From: Clavaria fumosa
Lineage: Eukaryota; Basidiomycota; Agaricomycetes; Agaricales; Clavariaceae
Reading direction: 5' to 3'
Assembly: GCA_951802425.1 (NCBI GenBank)
Contig: OX637797.1
Span: 434,001 to 498,000 of the forward strand
DNA length: 64,000 bases
The notes under the pieces are model-generated. The model ran no database searches. It worked only from the letters and a program-made list of their open reading frames with translations, and had not been told where the DNA came from. Within the stretch, counting starts at the first letter, position 1. Every line of letters starts with the position of its first letter. Below, piece by piece: positions 42,006-55,222 of this stretch. The translations under genes and the position numbers were made by a program.

Positions 42006-44640
42006 ATGTCCGATTCATTCGCTGACCTCTGGAACTCTTCTGCGCCGCCTAAGCCGTCGCATCAACCCCCACCCAAGCTCGGGGCACAGATCCCGCAGGG
42101 CCGTCCAGCCCCAAAGGACTTATTCTCCCTGCTAGCCTCTTCTTCCGCCCCCTCTTCTTCTTCTTCCGCTCCTGCATCTCGATCGCTCACACCACATAGA
42201 CTGAGCCCACAACCAGCAGATGCGTTCAGCGAACTCTTGTCTGGATCGTTGGTCAAGACTCAGAACTCTGAGAAGTTGACTATCGCGCAGAGGGCGGCGG
42301 CACAGGCTGAGAAGGAGAGACTAGCTCGATCAGAAACACACGAACGACGAGCTCAAGAGAACCAGTCTGCTTGGGCAGGCCTGCACGCTTTGGCTGCTGC
42401 TCAAGAATCCCAGACACCATCTGCACCGTTGCTCAAAGATGACTGGACTTTCGACTCTTCAACACATAATATAAATCCTGGTTCGTCAAATTCTATTCAG
42501 CCGCATCAAGATAAAGATCACTGGAATCTCCTAAATTCTTCGTCCAAGCCTCCCGTTCCCTCTACAACACTGTCAGCGTCGGCTCCGATCTGGGACTTAG
42601 ATAGCTTCGTCTCCGCTCCCGTGGCGCGCCAGCCATCTCCGAACCCCACACCGACAATAGGAGCGCTGGATGACGACTTTCTGTTGAGTGGACCACAACA
42701 AGAAGATGAACGACAGGCAGAGTATTTGCCCAACGAAGATGACAATCTATTAGGAATTCTGAGTGAACCCGTCGATGTGATTCGAAGGCGTCTATCTCCT
42801 ACGGTACCTCCTATGCTTGTTTCGACAGGCCGCTAGCTCACTGAGCTCTCCGTAGGCATCTGCAGCGTCCTCAAGGCCCACCTCACCGCCGCCTCACGTC
42901 GTAGGTCAAATAGTCGAGATGGGTTTCTCACCACAGCAAGCGCGCATCGCGCTAGCCGCAACAGATACGGGTGTAGACGTTCAGGCTGCGCTTGAGACTC
43001 TACTTTCCAACGGTGCAGCCGGCCCAGTGAACGTCTCCGCTCGAGCAGAACATCATCATCGTCGGAGACGCTCACCTACTCCGCGCAGCGGCCCCACACC
43101 TGCAACTGGCCCTAGCCTTGGTGCAGGCCCCGAGTCGGCTCGCGCCCTGCGGTCCCAACGACAAGGCGATGCGCCGTCTTCTTCTCCCTCCCTTTCCTAC
43201 GGCGGACAGAACTCCCAGTTGCAAGAGCAAGCTGACAAACTCCTCGCGCAGGCATCGGGACTTGGGCTGAGTGTGTTTAATAAAGCGAATGCACTGTGGG
43301 TGAGCGGGAAGGAGAAAGCACTCAAGGCGTATGAGGAGCGCGCAAAGGCTGGACAAGGGTTTGTACCACCGACACGGCCAAAATGGATGAAGGACGCGGG
43401 CGTAGAAGAGGACGAGGATCATCATGATCGAGATTTTGAGGAGGCAGCCCCATCAAGAGCGCCAAGTCGACCTAAGCCGCGCGAATCACTTCAGCAGCCT
43501 AAAGCTACGGTTTCTTCTGTCACAGATGTGGAAGTCTTTCCGGAAACGCCAAAGGTCTACGTTTCTCCTTTCCGTCGAGTTCACCCGGCGTCTAGTTCCG
43601 ACTCTTCTGCAGTCACGTCACTGGTGACTACCCCACTACGTGCACCTTCTCCGATACAGCGAAAGACGGTAGTTGCCACCAGAGATGCCATGTCTCTCTC
43701 CTCAGAACGCAAGTTGGTTGGCAACGAAAAGTACAAACTGGGTCAATACGCTGAAGCAGAAGTCGCATACACCGCGGCCATTGATGCCTTGCCCCAAGAC
43801 CATCTCCTTCTTATACCGCTCTATAACAATCGTGCCGCCACTCGTCTGAAGATAGGTGACTGTGCAGGGGCAGTAGCCGATACCTCGACTGTCATCAGTC
43901 TCGTCGGTTCATCGTACGATCCTACTTTGGAGCTCAGGGTGACAAGTGCGGAGGAAGGAGCAGAAGCAAGTCTGCAAGACGGGCTGGTGAAAGCGTGGAA
44001 GCGACGGGCGGAGGCATGGGAAGGGAAAGAGAAATGGTCTGATGCCAGTAAGGACTGGGAGGCCCTCGCTGGGTGTGCGTGGGCGAGCGGGAACACTCGC
44101 GCAGAGGGGGTGAGAGGCGTAGGGCGATGTAGGCGTATGCTAGGCGACGCCAGTCAAGCCCCGTCATCCTCTGCGAGACGAAAGCCACCGCCCCGGATGG
44201 CGGCCTCGATTCGACAGACTCCCTCCCAAGCCCTCACGAACTTACGTCGGGCGACGAGCGCACAGGAGGCCGAGGAGAATGCCCGATTCGAGCTCAAGGA
44301 TGCCGTGGATGCACGCCTGAACGCTTGGAAGGGCGGCAAGGAGACTAATATACGAGCGTTGATTGCTTCTTTGGATGCTGTGCTTTGGCCAGAGCTGGGT
44401 TGGGTCAAGGTTGGCATGGGGGAGTTGGTCAGCGAGAAACAGGTTAAGGTTCGTTATACCAAGGCCATTGCGAGGCTGCATCCAGACAAGGCAAGCCAAT
44501 GCCGACGTGCTGCATGTCTTTACTACCTTGCTCACATACCCTGGCAGCTTACCGCCAGGAATGTCACTGTGGAACAACGGATGATAGCCAATGGAGTGTT
44601 TGCAGCGCTGAACGATGCATGGAATACTTTCAGGACTTGA
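42006..44640 (+). CDS. SWA2: Auxilin-like J-domain co-chaperone
   Basis: Exons 42006-42803, 42856-44490 and 44548-44640 give 841 aa. The N-terminal 280 residues are disordered with clathrin/adaptor-type motifs (DLFSLL, DDDFLL). A UBA domain follows (VGQIVEMGFSPQQARIALAA). A TPR region lies about two-thirds along (GNEKYKLGQYAEAEVAYTAA, LYNNRAATRLKIGDCAGAV), and a C-terminal J domain has the H-P-D triad (IARLHPDK) and MIANGVFAALNDAWNTF. This is the order in yeast Swa2 and it fits uncoating of clathrin vesicles with Hsp70. Intron 1 is GT-AG (52 bp). Intron 2 (44491-44547) begins GC and is exactly 57 bp with no stop, so its removal is inferred from the J-domain alignment. Confidence 0.9.
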
Positions 44641-44673
44641 GATCTTGAGATCTTGAGAGCTTGCGGGATCAGA

Positions 44674-46156
44674 ATGTTTTTACGTCGAATAGTTTGCCAA
44701 ATTTGGTTCCAAAACAGACCGAAAAGTCGCGTCGGTGTTGCATCGTCGTCGACTCTCGAATATCTGGCAATGGCTCCAAGGATACGACTCCTGCAGCCCG
44801 ACCCAGTTCCTAATCTCCTAAAATTCCACCGGCCACAACGAGCTAAGAGGCCAGACCTGCACAGTGTACCACCGCTCAAAGATGAGAGCAAACGGTTGGT
44901 GCCACCGACCTCGCACAACGAAGTCGTCACTGAACTTCATGGTTGGGGCGCTCTGCCCAATAGCTGTCTGCGGAACCTAAGAGCGTATCGCGCGCCGCGA
45001 CCGAAGATGCAGTTCCCGCGTTCCAGATGCGCGGCGGTCCTCATAACTTTGTTCGTCGGCAGGATGGGAGACCTTTATGTGCTGCTGAGCCGGTGAGAGG
45101 GTCCCTTGATTATTTTACGGGTCCAGATTGTATCAATTATGTTGCCGCCTCCAGTCGCTCCGCTACGCTGAGATCCTATGCCGGTGACACTTCTCTCCCA
45201 GGGGGCAAGGTGGATTCGGATGATAGAACAATAGAAGACACTGCCGTGCGCCCTTCTTCTCATGAGCATGAACTTATTTTGAATTCCTTTAATAAGCGCC
45301 GAGAAGCATGGGAAGAGGTACGACGCGAGCTCTTTCTACTGATTCTCCAGTACGACATTTCTATCTAGATAGGTCTACCCCGAGACCGAGACAAAGTCCC
45401 TTTACTCTGTATTTTAGAGCCTTTTCTGACTGGCGACCAACTCATAGTCACCCCGTCAGTATATGCTAAATGTTTACTAACTCTTCAAGCCCACTGATAC
45501 CCCCTCCAGTGTCGTGGTCCTTATCACGGACAACACCCTCCGCGTGACTAATTTCTCCCTGCTCAGGATTCGCCCTGCTAAATTCTCTCTGCCAGCCAAT
45601 CCTCAATACCTCCGAAGTGGCCTCTATCTTCTCACACCCACTTGCGTCTTTCCTGACGTCCACACCGCCGTTTCCATCCGAGCCGGAACTGGTCGAAGTA
45701 CAATACCACACCTACTATGACATTGATTGGTATGGGAGAGGACCCTTGCGCATGCATCGCTTCTTAACTGGGCGAGAGGCGGGGGGCATCAAGCCTGTCT
45801 TTGGTCTGACTGCGTACGCCGCCACGTTTTCACCGCTACCTTTCTCCTAACTTCACGCGCCATGGTGCAACGGGCGGGAAACGGACAGCGCGATGCTAAT
45901 ACGCACGGCGACGATCGGCTACGGCCGCGAGCCAGACTTTGAGGTGAACCCACCCAATGCACCGCTCACTGAGGAGCGCATCGCACACGCCATGTTACAT
46001 CTCCCCGTATTTCGGGAGGCATTCAAGCGCGAGGGAATTGACCCCGATGACCGGCTGTTGGCCTCGTTGGTGCGGAAAGGCGAGAGGCAACGGGAGCAGC
46101 GAGTGAGGGATCGGGCTACCCATCAGCGTCAACCTGGGGTTAGGAGCCGGCTCTGA
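44674..46156 (+). CDS. PCD1: Nudix hydrolase, CoA pyrophosphatase type
   Basis: A six- to seven-exon gene. Spliced, it gives LRAYRAPRP, CAAVLITLFVGRMGDLYVLL, then the Nudix box in two exons: TLRSYAGDTSLPGGKVDSDD and TARREAWEEIGLPRDRDKVP, followed by EPFLTGDQLIVTPVVVLITD, LNTSEVASIFSHPLASFL and TAAMLIRTATIGYGREPDFE, ending TGA 46154. The LPGGK...REAWEEIGLP pattern is that of peroxisomal or mitochondrial CoA diphosphatases (Pcd1/NUDT7-8), which cut CoA and oxidised CoA. The start is uncertain: ATG 44674 would give a basic N-terminus like a mitochondrial signal, while ATG 44770 gives a shorter protein. It follows SWA2 by as little as 33 bp. Confidence 0.82.
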
Positions 46157-46810
46157 GAGATCAAGGTTGCATCAAATGGTGGTGTAATTCGCATTATTGT
46201 AAGCCTCGAATACTAAGCCGGGGCAGCGGCGCCACGAGTTGGCGAGCGGCGCAAACCTGCACATTATCACTTATGTTGATCCAGTGCACAAGCGAGCATC
46301 AGCGTGATGGTTCGTGTCCCAGTGTAAAAGAGAGAGCCGTCGAACACCGTATCCTACTCCGTCTTTCCAACCAACTCTACACCGTTCAAGTCCGGATCTG
46401 GACTGGCCTGGGCATTGTTCTCCGTTGTAAATGGGCCAACTACACCGCTCGCTTACAATGAAGGGCTATATTGCACCCGTGGGCATACAACGGCTCTCGA
46501 GCTGGACGATTTCAGTCGGTTGCGCATTGCTCGGACGACGGACCCCCAATTATCTGTACAGTCATCCTGCTGTCGTCGCCCTCGCACTCATCAGCTTGAC
46601 TCTGTTACGCCGGAAGGATCGCCCCAAGGTATACAGCACTCGCTCCACAACATCGGAAACGAAATTTGTAATACATAATCTGTTGTGCCAGAAAAATAGA
46701 GAGGTGTAAACGGTGGCAAAGGCATTGACATTAAGGTAATGATCAGGATCAAGTACGGTGAAGAGGACGTGAGGCAACATTACAAGGAAATCGGGGACCT
46801 AAACACCCCT
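46157..46810. other. Intergenic between converging genes, one weak open frame
   Basis: A plus frame at 46431-46709 (92 codons) has one hydrophobic stretch (YSHPAVVALALISLTLL) but no recognised domain or clear splice context. I leave it uncalled. Nothing else is seen. Confidence 0.35.
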
Positions 46811-48339
46811 TAATCAATGACAGGAATCTCCAAGCCAGCTGCTTCAGCTTTGCGAATGGTTCTCTGTGCCTGGAGGCGAAAGAGAAAATGCCGCGATCAA
46901 CAAAGGGGAAGAGCGCCAGTCAAATAAGAAGCCACAGACCTGTTTGAGCATGGGTAAGTCGATCATTTCCTTGCCACCATGGCCAGAATCAAGTCCAAAG
47001 GCGCCCATATGCGCGGTGTGTGCGGCGTGCATTCGGTGCACAATCCTTGCAGCGCGCAGAATCTCTGAAAAGAGTTTTCAGTAGGTGTCGGGAAGGTGAG
47101 GACAGATATCGTTTGCACCTTCAGACGTCGGAACGAAACTCGAATTGACGATGCCGATTTGGCTGGGGTGAATTACTTGCTTGCCGGTGAACCCTAGGCG
47201 TCGTCCATCTTCACACTCTTCCCTGAGATAGTCGATGTTATTGTAATCTACACAGACCTAGGAAGCGATGACCAATCATTTCAGAAAGGTGACCCTCTTT
47301 TGAAAAAATTCGCCCATACCATGTCAATGGCATCCAGACCGAATGCTTTGGAGGCAGCAACGATACAAGACCGTGTATACAAAAGTTCAAGCCTTGAGGT
47401 TGTCCGAATGATGGAGGTGTCCGCGCAATCTCAATACATCGTTTTGGGTCACAATTGTCAAGTGGAATCAAAAGAAGGAATCACAGTCTTCAGCACCGAA
47501 CTTTGTGCGCCTGCTCAGTGACAGCCGAGAAGTACACGAAGGGAAAGATATTCACCAGTGTGGCACTTAACACCCCACCTAGTTCATCGCCAGACTTAGC
47601 TTTCCACGTCACTATTTCGCGTAAGTTCCACAGAGCAACCGCGCTCTCTAGGCTTGCGATGAGCTTGAGCGGCGGAGAACCGAAGCCACACGAAGAGGTC
47701 CGAATCAAACCCGAGACGTAGTCCAGGTCAGACACGGATCGAATTTTGGGAAGAACGAGGGCGCCGACGCGAGCAGTACGGAGCTGAAGACAGCGAGTTC
47801 ACTGCAGTTAGTGCTCGCTCAGACCCAGGCAAACGACGGCGACAGATTGAGATGCTGATATGACGTACGACTTGTGCAAGGTCCCCTTCGAAGAAGGGCG
47901 TATTGATGTCATTGACGCGGACAGCTATACGATCTGGAGGAAGCTGGTCTTTTGGGATAGCCTGACACGACCATCGCGTAAAAATGCATAAGGGCGAACA
48001 TGCAGCAAGAACGGGAACGCTGACATTGAGAAACTCTTCAAGGCGCCGTCTCGCCTTAAACTTGTCTTCAGCGACTGGTGGCAAACTGTCTTCTAAGTCG
48101 TATATTATAACATCTGCAGGGACCGACAGAGACTTCTCGAGCATGCGGTCGCTTGATGAGGGCACTGAATACAGTGTGTCAGCCCCAGTTATCACATTCG
48201 GCAACACCAACTGCGAACCATATAGATAAGAGCGGCGTAAAAAATCAGTAGTGGTCGTCACTAATCGTCTTGAGGGGCTGAACGTGAGAGGAAACAAGGT
48301 CCGCCATGATGTGATAGATTTTGAGTACCAGCGCTGCAT
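46811..48339 (-). CDS. HpcH/HpaI aldolase, citrate lyase beta-like (CLYBL type)
   Basis: Spliced gene on the minus strand. The ATG at 48339 opens a basic, Ser/Thr/Arg-rich N-terminus (MQRWYSKSITSWRTLF), a probable mitochondrial signal, then RRSYLY-VPSSSDRMLEKSL after a short intron, ADVIIYDLEDSLPP, IAVRVNDINTPFFEGD, LVLPKIRSVSDLDYV, LKLIASLESAVALWN, SCIVAASKAFGLDAIDMV, RRLGFTGKQVIHPSQIGIV and a final exon IRKAEAAGLEIPVID ending TAA 46811. The RVN and DLEDS blocks place Mg2+ and CoA-ester substrate. Mammalian CLYBL is a mitochondrial citramalyl-CoA lyase and malate synthase-like enzyme; the fungal substrate is not known from sequence. Several frame changes are explained by 48-80 bp introns. 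Confidence 0.85.
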
Positions 48340-48633
48340 CACAACGCTGGTGTCGCACTCGACGCGTGGTTAACGTTCAACGCCTGCATTCTATCTCAGT
48401 TGGCAAAGTGGCAGATTATGCCTGGCATTGCCTACGCGGAACGGTTATCCGTACATGTCTCATTAAGTATCACTACTACAGCCCCCCGGGACGAGTAGGG
48501 ATGCAATGTACCATGCAAAGGATGACAGAGGTGCGGGACAATGGCGAGGAACGAAAGAAATTGTCCGATGTAGAAACGAGGGTAGGAAAGTGATGCAGAG
48601 TGGACTTAGTCATTCATTGTATGCAATATAAGT

Positions 48634-51600
48634 CTATGGCGGTGATAAGATAGAGTCAATGGATTTGTTCAAAAAGTCCTTGCGGTTGGTGAGATCCGCT
48701 TTCGGGAACTTGGTTGTCATGGCTTCGCGAGCGGTTCTGCAGTTTTTGAAAATGAACGTTGGTTAGTAGCAGCACACGAAGGCAACAGGAGTCACAAGGC
48801 GCACTTCTTCGTGACAGTCATCAGATCTTGAGTGCTCAGGTAATTCCTCAGCGCGGTGTATAGCTCGTCGTCCGAAGGGTTCGGATTCAAGCTCGGGCCC
48901 GCCAACGGGCCAACGCTGGTCGCTAGAGAGAAAGTCGACATCGGTCTCTGACCCCCGCCAAATCCGAGCGTTGGAACGCCTTGCACCGATTGGCCAGAGT
49001 GTGATGCACCGCTGCCACCGACAAATGCATTCATACCGCCCATCAGGGTATTCCGCGGTCCACCAGGCATCATCCCATATAGACTACCGGTCTGTGGGAA
49101 GCTCATCGGAGGCAAACCCATGGGCATCTGCGGTCCGTGACCGTGGTCGGAGCCACCGACATACGAACCAGGTCCGGTAGCGAAAGGCATAATTGGCAGT
49201 TGCGGTGGTCCGTACTGCGACATAGGCGGTGGAGCTTGGGGCAATGTTTGATGTGAACCGTTGCTGTGCGACAATTGGCTGCCCCCCAATCGAAGATGGG
49301 GATTTGAGGAGTTGTTATAAGTCAGGTTCGTGTCGCGATAGTAGTCCCCAGACTGCGAGGCCGGATGGTAATTTCGGGGCGACTCAGGTGGTGTTTGTGC
49401 GGGCACACGTGAACGAGGTCTGCTGCTGTGTACTGTCTGGTGTGTGTCATCCGAGTGGCGTGAGCCGACATCCCATGCCTCCGCCTCATATTCTGGTAGT
49501 TGGAAGTCTGTCAAGCCCTAGAGTATTTTGAAATGGGGAAGAACATTACCGCTAAATTTCTTTAGTGGGATCATAGATTCGTCAAACTTCTCGTCATCAT
49601 TCATGATGACCTTCTTGCTACCGCCTTCGCCGATCACAAGACGAGTATTACCCCAAGTGAAATCGTCCATACACCAGAATGCATAGACGGGTAGGAGGAA
49701 GCTGTAGATAGGATAACTAGGGGGAAGCAATTCATATCAGAATATATGATTATCACTGAGAAAAACGACGCACGAGAGTATGTATACAATCATCCAACCT
49801 ACGAGCATGAATTCGCGTTTGAGGATGAAGATGATTGCCTGAAGTCCATATGTGGCCGCCAACATAATGATCGAGATACGAGGGAAGGCCGCTGTTCGTG
49901 TGGCAACAGTAACGATCAGGTAAACAAGCTGGATGAAAAATGACTTTGAGTAAAAGAGTCAGAAGCATGAGAAGACCACCGACATAGACGACCGTCGCGG
50001 GCAGGATCTGTAGGCGCAGGTAAGGCAGGTAAGAGACAATTGGAGAGTTGGCAATGACTCACAAGTGTACCGAGCAAATCAATGAAGACGAAGAATCTCA
50101 GAGAGAAACAGCAGAAGCCGAACAGCTCCGGTAAAAAGACTAGTTCGCACAAGTTGTGGACGGTCGAGTTGATCCAACGACGACGCTGGGAGAACAACAC
50201 ACGCCAGGACTCCGGAGCTACCGTGTGCGCGACTGCATCGGGGATGAATTTTGTCCTGAAAGTCGGGAAATGCTTCATGAGGAGTGTGGTTAGCCAACGA
50301 TCTTCGCCAAGAGCTAACAGATTCTTCTTGTGCAACGTATCGACATTAGGCTCCGCATACTCGTCGATGATGCGGCTTGAGATGATGATGGGTCGACCCT
50401 TGTCTGCAGTCCGGATGCGATACAGGGAGAAACACCCAGGCAGACAAGTCACTGAGCCAAAGAGACTTTCGAACGCCTTGGACAGATGATGCGAGATGTA
50501 ATACTCGTAGACCTGCGAAACCACTTTAAGATTGTTAAAAATTGCAACAATGATTGTATGCACCTGAATCATGGTCCACCAGGAGCCCTCTTCATTTTCC
50601 AGCTTTGTCTCACCGCAGATCCCGATTATGCTCGAGTCATCAGCCGCTGACGCAACCAATCTGTTGAGAGAATCTGAGTTGACAGTCTGGGGAGGAGATA
50701 AGCTGGAGTTTGTCAAGAGACGATATGAACCAACCGTATCAGCGTCCACGGTGAAGATGTACTCGTAAAACGCTGGGTCAATGCCGATGACGTTGCGCAT
50801 CTGATGGTAAATCTCCAGCTCCAGGGGAGACATAGGCGCATCGAAGTGAACCCTATTCAAGTAATGCATCAATAGTATCTGACTGTCACGTTTGCCGCGA
50901 TTTCCCGGTTTCGAGCGTTCCGAAGGTTTCCCGACCTTGACGATCACCATGTAACTAGAAAACAACGGATTTCTAATTATCACTCGTAGTTAGGTAAGAA
51001 TGCAGGACGCACGGGACGACATGACCCTCGAACTCGTACAGCCCAGAGTAGACCTTGCCGTAATTCAATGCCCGAGATCCCTCACCAACAGACTTGAACA
51101 GAAGTGGTTCAGGATCGAGTTTGGGGTCAACACCCAGGATGTCAAGGACGATGCGAGGGGTAGTCCTGTCGTTGCCACTGCCGATGATGTTGCCGTCGCA
51201 GATGATAAACAAGAGTTTCCGCTTGTCGTCGTATTTGAGCGCCGCAAGGGAGTCGATGGTACGGCGTAAAGAATCTTCACCCTCCGTGTAACATGGAACT
51301 GTGCATATGACGAACTTGTCTAGCATTTCCGGGTTGCGTTTGCCGGTGAGCTGCAGAGCGGCAAGGACTTCGAGAGTTTTTAATCAATGCACCACCTCTC
51401 AGAATAGTATTTAACTCACACTTCAAAGCAATTGAGGTGACCAACACAATAGTGACGGCTAGCAACACATAGTTCTGAGCGGCGCATCTGCTGGACTTGC
51501 GGAAATCTATTGCCCCAACATAGAAAGCATTCTTCAAACAGTTGACATTCAGCAACCGTACGGCAGAGTTCTTGGAGGCCAGCACCGCGTCCAACTGTTT

Positions 51601-54600
51601 GGTGACGTCTTGGCCAGGCTGCTGTTTGAAGATGTCTACGATGTCTGAATCCAGGAAGGCGTACAAGTTGGTGGAGCCCTGATTAATCGAGACTGTGTTC
51701 AAATAATCGGTGAGGTCATAGACGCCATCTTGCCAGATCACCCAATTTCTGTACAGTAGCGGTGAGAAAATTGCGCAACATATCAGGAAGGCTGGTTTTA
51801 CCGCTGAATATCCTGATCAAGGGCTTGGAGAGAGACTTCTTTCCTTGTAAAAACCAAAGGGCCTTTGTAAAACTGCTTGATTTTAGGCTGGAACGAATGC
51901 GTGTACCACTGCGGATCATCGAGTTTCGTGTTTCGTGTTGGCTGCAAGAACCCGGAGATATGCAGGGCGCTCGGGGCTAGCACAGTGAAATTCTTGTACG
52001 TTAGCCCTACGCTGCGATCCTTGACCAGATTCGGGCAAGCCAGTATCAAGGGCGGGGGGAAGTAGTTCGTCAGATCTTGCCCTGCCAAGTTTTCCAATGT
52101 GTCCGCGCCATTGCTGACAACGCCCGGGATATCGCTGTGATCTCCATGAATGAAGTTGCTGATGTCGTAGACTTTACCCTGGATCGCTACCCAGGTATCC
52201 GTCTGGCCTGTATGTTGGGCGACCTCCTTCGTATCCCACGCTTTGTCGAAATTGGGACACAGCAAGCGTCCAAACAGAACGATGTAGAAAATGACAGCAG
52301 CATTGAGCAGGAAGATGAGGAAGAAGATTGCAACCTTCTCCCTCCACGCCAGTCGAACGTCAGGCCGCTTCATGCGGCCCACGATGCGCAGCAGGAAGTT
52401 TGGTATATACCATGTCAGGCCCCAAACGATCCAAAGCCAGGCACGGCGCGTACCGCTTGTCGGGACCTCTTCAACCGCGTTTGGCGCGGGGTGGACGATA
52501 ATGTCACCGGCTTCCTTGTTCGGGATAATAGGTGATTGTCCAGGACTGCTGGGCTTCTTGTCGTATTCGGAGTCCCAGACCCCTTCCCCCTGCTCAGAAA
52601 ATCCTCGAGCGCTCCCACTGTGGGGCGTCTGCAGCCCGCCAGCGCCGTAAGGGGTCCCCGCGGTATTCGGATCCAGATAACGCGTCCCGTCGGTCCCAGT
52701 CCGCGCCAGCAGCAAATTATCTGCACTCTCGTTGAAATAGCCGCCCCATTGCGGGGCGAGCCCCGCGTCCGTGTGAGTTTGCTCGGTGGCGTCGTCCAGC
52801 ACCGGTCCCTCGTCTTCGTCCTCCGCCTGACCTTTCTTCTGCTCCTTCTCCGCCGCCCGCAACACGTCTTCGACCATCTTCCATGCAGCGTACGTCAGGA
52901 ATATCATACGGTGTCCCACCATATAGTCCGCGCCCTCCCGCCATCCATTCGCAGCCGCACACTGTCGAATGCGCTCCGCCTCTGAGCCGCGCATCGTCGG
53001 CACGAAGCGGTCACAGAACTGCGATTGCTCAAAGTCCACGACGTACTCGGTGCTTCGCCGAGCGACGATATCCGGAAGCAGCAGCGATCGGATCTGCGCC
53101 TTGACGCGCCGCTTGTCAAACGAATTGGGTGAGCCAGAGTCGTTCGGCCGGAGGCATGACACTGTCCAGAGCCGCGTGCGGTCAAGGCTCGCAAAAATTT
53201 CGGAGAGCGTGAAATTCAGCTGCGGGGTGATGGCGTGCGGCTTGGATGTGTCGAGCTGGGGATGCTCCTCCGACACGCCGGGCATGGATGTGGGTGGTCG
53301 GAGAGGGCGCGACAAAACCTGGGCTTGAACGACAATGGCGTCGTCCTTGGAGTGCTTCTCCACAGCCATGCTAGGACCAGACAACAACTTCGAGACGAAA
53401 GAGTCACTCGAGCTGCGCAAGAGGGTCACAAATGCGGAGTCGAGCAAATCCGTGTCCTTCTCGATGAAGTCTTTCACGTCGTATGTACAGTTACCAGAGT
53501 AGTGATTAATCCCAAACTGGCCTGTTGCATTGGAGCTGGCATCGAAGGATGCATGCATGTTGAATCGCGTAGTCAGGTCCTGTAGCATGTCTTGGTTCCT
53601 ACGTTCGCCACCTTTGCCAGATCTGTACGACGAGCACGCCTTGTTCATAACGCCGAGGATTCCAGCGGGCTTACGAGTTGCTCTCTCGCTCAGCGAGGCG
53701 CCTCGCAGCAGTTCAATGCAGCCCTGGTTGTCCATCGTCGCGATGGAGGGCAATGAAACGCCGTCAGCAGTGATCTGGCTATTGTAACCCACTGCATCCT
53801 CAAAAGTGTTCCGGATAATGTAAGAATGCAAGAGCTCCTCCGCGAAGTTGATGCGAAATTCATCAAAACCGTTTTGACCGTATGCAGATATAAGCGGACC
53901 GGGTCCCGAGTAGGACACGGAGAGTGACCCAGCTGGTCCGCGAGTTTGAAAACCGGGTTGGTCGAGGAGTACTATTTGCGTTGGTGGTAGTGGGTCTTTT
54001 GAGGATGGGGCCACCCGATGGTTGGCAGTCTCAGCCACGAATGCGAAGAGGATGGCATAGAGGTCCCGCGCAAGATTGTCCCGCTGTCCAGAGCTCTGCG
54101 CAGGATTGAGAAGGACTGTGTAAAGCTCTTTCTTGACGTAGCTTGTCTTATTGGTCAAGGCTTGACCAAGGTCATCAGAGGCTACGCCAAGGAGACGCGA
54201 AATCTGATCAAGGACAGAGGTATTGGCAATGTATGCGGATACGTCGCGTGCATCCCCTTCACCGAATTGAAGGTTACCGAGGAGCAGAATGGCGACAAGA
54301 AGGCTGAAAATGGAAGCGATATGCTTGGGCTTAAAGCCAAGAATCTTCATTGCCATGCGCAATTCATCCATAGCGATGGAGTCGTCGCTGAAAGGACCTC
54401 CTGGAAGGCGGTAGCAGCCTGAAGATGCGAGGAGGGCGTAGTCTGAAGGATCTTCAAGGTTGTAAGTGTCTCGCTCAGCAGCTGTGGCCCCAGCGAGGAA
54501 CTGATAAAATACGTGGAATGAGCGTTCTTCATGCGATAATCGATTCAGACGAGATTTGTCCAATCCATAGGTGAGCATCTTGGCGGATTGGATGCGGCTT

Positions 54601-55222
54601 CGTTCATTAAAATGAAGCTCTAAATAACGACCGTGACGGGATGCATTAGGGTTAACGAGTGTTTTAGCGTTGCCGAAGGAATCAAGGAGTGTGATGAAAG
54701 CTTTGATTTGGCCGGAGAGTCTGATTTCTTTCCTCGAATGGGCAGAAAGGCGAAGGACCTGATTGAGAAAGAGGCGAGAGCTCGAAGATTTGCCCGACCC
54801 CGTGATGCCTCTGTGATGCACACGTGAATGAAGGCAAAATAAAGATATGAGACAACAAACCTGAATATGACAGACTGGGATTCGTTGCGCCGCCTCATGA
54901 GCAGATAAACTCGAGCTGCCAGGTCATAGAGGTGAGGTTGAAGCGGCAAGGGGGAATCGACCATAGGCAAGCTGGTGTCCTTGTAAGACGAGTCTTCGTA
55001 CTCTTGAGCACTGACATCGTTGACGTTTGCCAGAGTCTTGTACGGGTTCACAACGACGAGATGGGTGTCGCCGATGCGCGAGTACGGCAAATCAGCGCGA
55101 AAACGGGCCTGCAGCGCTGCTAGCAAGGCGTCGTCGTTAGGGTAGACGACGGCTGAGCCAGAGGAGGAGACGAGGTCAACCAGGTCGCCAGAAGCGACCG
55201 CTTTGGTTGACTGGGAGGACAT
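48634..55222 (-). CDS. Chitin synthase with myosin-like motor domain (class V/VII)
   Basis: The longest host gene, about 2,000 residues in about ten exons. Exon 1 (55222-54861) and the main exon (from 54810) form a myosin-like head: P-loop GITGSGKSS, switch I-like NPNASRHGR, switch II-like LLDQPGFQT. Then come transmembrane helices ([36 protein letters not shown]), a cytochrome-b5-like segment ([20 protein letters not shown]), and the processive glycosyltransferase: [49 protein letters not shown] and [13 protein letters not shown]. More membrane helices follow, then a Gly/Pro/Met-rich region and a C-terminal DEK_C-type domain ([33 protein letters not shown]), with TAG at 48634. It makes wall chitin at growing tips. 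All catalytic transferase motifs are intact. Confidence 0.95.

Noticed and set aside
46431..46709. 92-codon frame with one hydrophobic stretch between the Nudix and CLYBL genes
   Set aside because: Overlapping frames of similar length exist, and nothing beyond a single hydrophobic run supports it.
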